Assembly: GCA_030067835.1 (NCBI GenBank)
Contig: CP092441.1
Span: 2,728,001 to 2,792,000 of the forward strand
Origin: Chakrabartyella piscis
GTDB lineage: Bacteria; Bacillota; Clostridia; Lachnospirales; Anaerotignaceae
DNA length: 64,000 nt
Direction: 5' to 3'
Shown: piece by piece, positions 62,441 to 64,000 of the stretch
Position numbering within the stretch: the first letter of the stretch is position 1
Layout: every line of letters begins with the position of its first letter
Translations under genes and position numbers: made by a program
The notes under the pieces: generated by a model
What the model was told of the DNA's origin: nothing
Databases searched by the model: none
What the model saw: only the letters and a program-made list of their open reading frames with translations

Positions 62441-64000
62441 TCAGTCTTCATATCTAAAAATATACTCTTCACCACTGAAACTATCACATACCCACTCCCA
62501 CTGTCTAACTCTTTTTTCCACCTGAATATTATTCAGCGGATCTTTAACATATGTGACTTTTATACCGTCATTTCGTTGAATTACAATACACATATAAAAG
62601 TCTTCCCCATATTGATGAGCTGCTGTATATTCATTATTAGTCATTGTAAATTCCGATGTTTCAGATGGTATTAGTTTAACTTCTATATATCTCATTTTCC
62701 CATTGGGCATTTTACTTTCAACATCATAGCCCAAGTTTTTCTTGCCGACATAAATGGCTTTGTTGCCCATTGCTGTTTCAATATCTACACATTGTTGTTC
62801 TGCGGAACGCCATCTTGTAACCTTTGCATTTGGAGTAAGGTTTATTTTTTTTTCAATTTTTCCATGATCCATTATTTCATACGGATTTAGCAAAAGCTTT
62901 TCTTTATTAGCAAACCATATCCAATCTTCAGAACTACAATATAACTTTAAATTATCAATCATTTGTGGAGAAAGATTTTTATTGACACAATTTTTCAGTT
63001 CAATAAGCCGTCCATTAGCATCCTTTATCATCAATAAATTTATATCTAGCTTACCACTATTATAAATAGCATTTTTAGCTGCTTTAATTGAAAATGCATA
63101 TAATTTAGCCACCAAATCATCTGGACACATTTTTATAAAGGTTTTTTCAGATAAGAGTGCAATATATAAATCTAAAGGCATGCTCTCTGTACAGTACTTT
63201 TCTATAAATCTCTCAACAAAACTATCGTTATTAATCACTGTTTTTTCAGAAATAATTTTTGAGTTTGACCTAATAAATACCTTTTCATTTAGCGTGAAAT
63301 AATCATCCATAACTAAGTATTTTTTCAGCGGGATAGCTGTTCCTCCGTTTAAAATGATATTTCTTTCTTTTATAGCCTCCGAAAAAGCAATATATAAATC
63401 ATTTGCAATAGGAGCATATGTTGATCGATTAATTAATGCACCTAAAATTTTTCTATCATAGTTGCCTTTTAAACTTTTTAAAGCAAGGCATGTTAAGTCA
63501 TCTGTAAGCATTTGCAATTTTGCTTTTGTATTTGAGTCTAACATCAAATGTTTCCTTGATGGATCTGTAGAAAAATCGGCATTTATTTTTAATTTAAAAG
63601 GCGACTGTTCAAGAGTAGGCAAATAGCAGTGGAATACCGATAATTTTATATCTGCCTCAATAATTTCTCCTGTTATAGACCTCTTAAAAGCAAAACTACC
63701 ACTACCCTTTCCTTTATAAACCACCCAATTTTCTTCAATGCCATTTTCATGAATACTTACACTAAGACCGTTGCTTTCATTTTTTCTCGAAACTGATATT
63801 AATGTAGGTTTATAATCTTGAAATTGGATAGTTTCTACATTTCTAAGAAATAATAGACTACTACTATCAAACTCTCTTATTTCTTCTTCCATTATGGATT
63901 TTTTTGCCTGTTCAAAAGCAAATATAGTTGTATACCCTGCATTATGTAGCTCTGTAAAAATTTTTTTAGTTCTATATGGCATATCCACATCTTTAATAAA
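62441..64000 (-). CDS. Large protein with C-terminal DUF3883 domain (partial)
   Basis: At least 519 codons; the frame is open to the window edge, so the N-terminus is missing and the GTG at 63988 is not the real start. The C-terminus is a DUF3883 domain (NLGYDVESKMPNGKMRYIEV, then KLIPSETSEFTMTNNEY), a PD-(D/E)XK-like fold with probable Asp and Glu-x-Lys residues. The preceding part resembles the middle of sacsin/Hsp90-like ATPase proteins that carry this domain (LKINADFSTDPSRKHLMLD). Such ATPase-DUF3883 proteins are found in bacterial defence islands, which agrees with the neighbouring restriction genes. Activity unproven. Confidence 0.75.
   Translation of the reverse strand, partial: FIKDVDMPYRTKKIFTELHNAGYTTIFAFEQAKKSIMEEEIREFDSSSLLFLRNVETIQFQDYKPTLISVSRKNESNGLSVSIHENGIEENWVVYKGKGSGSFAFKRSITGEIIEADIKLSVFHCYLPTLEQSPFKLKINADFSTDPSRKHLMLDSNTKAKLQMLTDDLTCLALKSLKGNYDRKILGALINRSTYAPIANDLYIAFSEAIKERNIILNGGTAIPLKKYLVMDDYFTLNEKVFIRSNSKIISEKTVINNDSFVERFIEKYCTESMPLDLYIALLSEKTFIKMCPDDLVAKLYAFSIKAAKNAIYNSGKLDINLLMIKDANGRLIELKNCVNKNLSPQMIDNLKLYCSSEDWIWFANKEKLLLNPYEIMDHGKIEKKINLTPNAKVTRWRSAEQQCVDIETAMGNKAIYVGKKNLGYDVESKMPNGKMRYIEVKLIPSETSEFTMTNNEYTAAHQYGEDFYMCIVIQRNDGIKVTYVKDPLNNIQVEKRVRQWEWVCDSFSGEEYIFRYED

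Overview
The window looks like a low-GC Bacillota chromosome of class Clostridia, probably Lachnospirales. The basis is PolC-type DNA polymerase III, the MEP isoprenoid pathway (dxr, ispG), a 2x[4Fe-4S] clostridial ferredoxin, AbrB/SpoVT-type DNA, DUF1846 and TSCPD proteins, a glycyl-radical enzyme, and strong GGAGG ribosome binding sites. No rRNA, tRNA or CRISPR array was recognised.

Region 1 (1-15.6 kb) is accessory DNA, most likely the end of an integrative conjugative element or related island. It carries a Cna-B repeat adhesin broken by a 0.28-kb palindromic insertion, a CHAP hydrolase, a sortase and a membrane protein cut by an IS remnant. It also has a lipoprotein gene split by an IS3-family element, a D12 adenine methyltransferase, a BRO-type antirepressor, two ArdA-like proteins, DUF4314, a SLOG protein and a divergent XRE repressor. 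It stops at the 3' end of rlmD, whose C-terminus looks replaced, as expected for integration there.

Region 2 (15.6-37.9 kb) is core chromosome, all on the minus strand: rlmD, a two-gene membrane Cas4/RecB-like nuclease, yhaM, polC, ispG-rseP-dxr-cdsA-uppS, frr-pyrH, a TSCPD protein, ferredoxin, DUF1846, comF-recD2, and a HIRAN/J-domain pair. Its intergenic spaces hold about 18 short hairpins that end in a constant CCCTACAA flank but use a small set of different stems. None were seen in the flanking accessory regions.

Region 3 (38-47.4 kb) holds a truncated AbrB gene, structured DNA resembling IS200/IS605 ends, and a GntR-TRAP-glycyl-radical-enzyme operon (gntR, dctP, dctQ, dctM, activase, enzyme). 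In this operon dctQ is cleanly interrupted by an IS30-family element with a 15-bp target duplication.

Region 4 (47.9-56.2 kb) holds an AAA/DUF4143 protein, a GlpP-family antiterminator, and a sugar or polyol cluster (FGGY kinase, class II aldolase, 2-hydroxyacid dehydrogenase, galactitol-type PTS IIC, short-chain dehydrogenase). Both transcription units of the cluster begin with a consensus promoter, then a nearly identical 19-nt box running into an intrinsic terminator hairpin. This fits GlpP-type antitermination.

Region 5 (56.4-64 kb) is a defence-like island: a second apparently identical IS3-family copy, an Eco47II-like restriction-modification pair with an HTH-fused methyltransferase, an HNH nuclease, an IS21-end relic, small hypothetical genes, and the C-terminal part of a large ATPase/DUF3883 protein that runs off the window.
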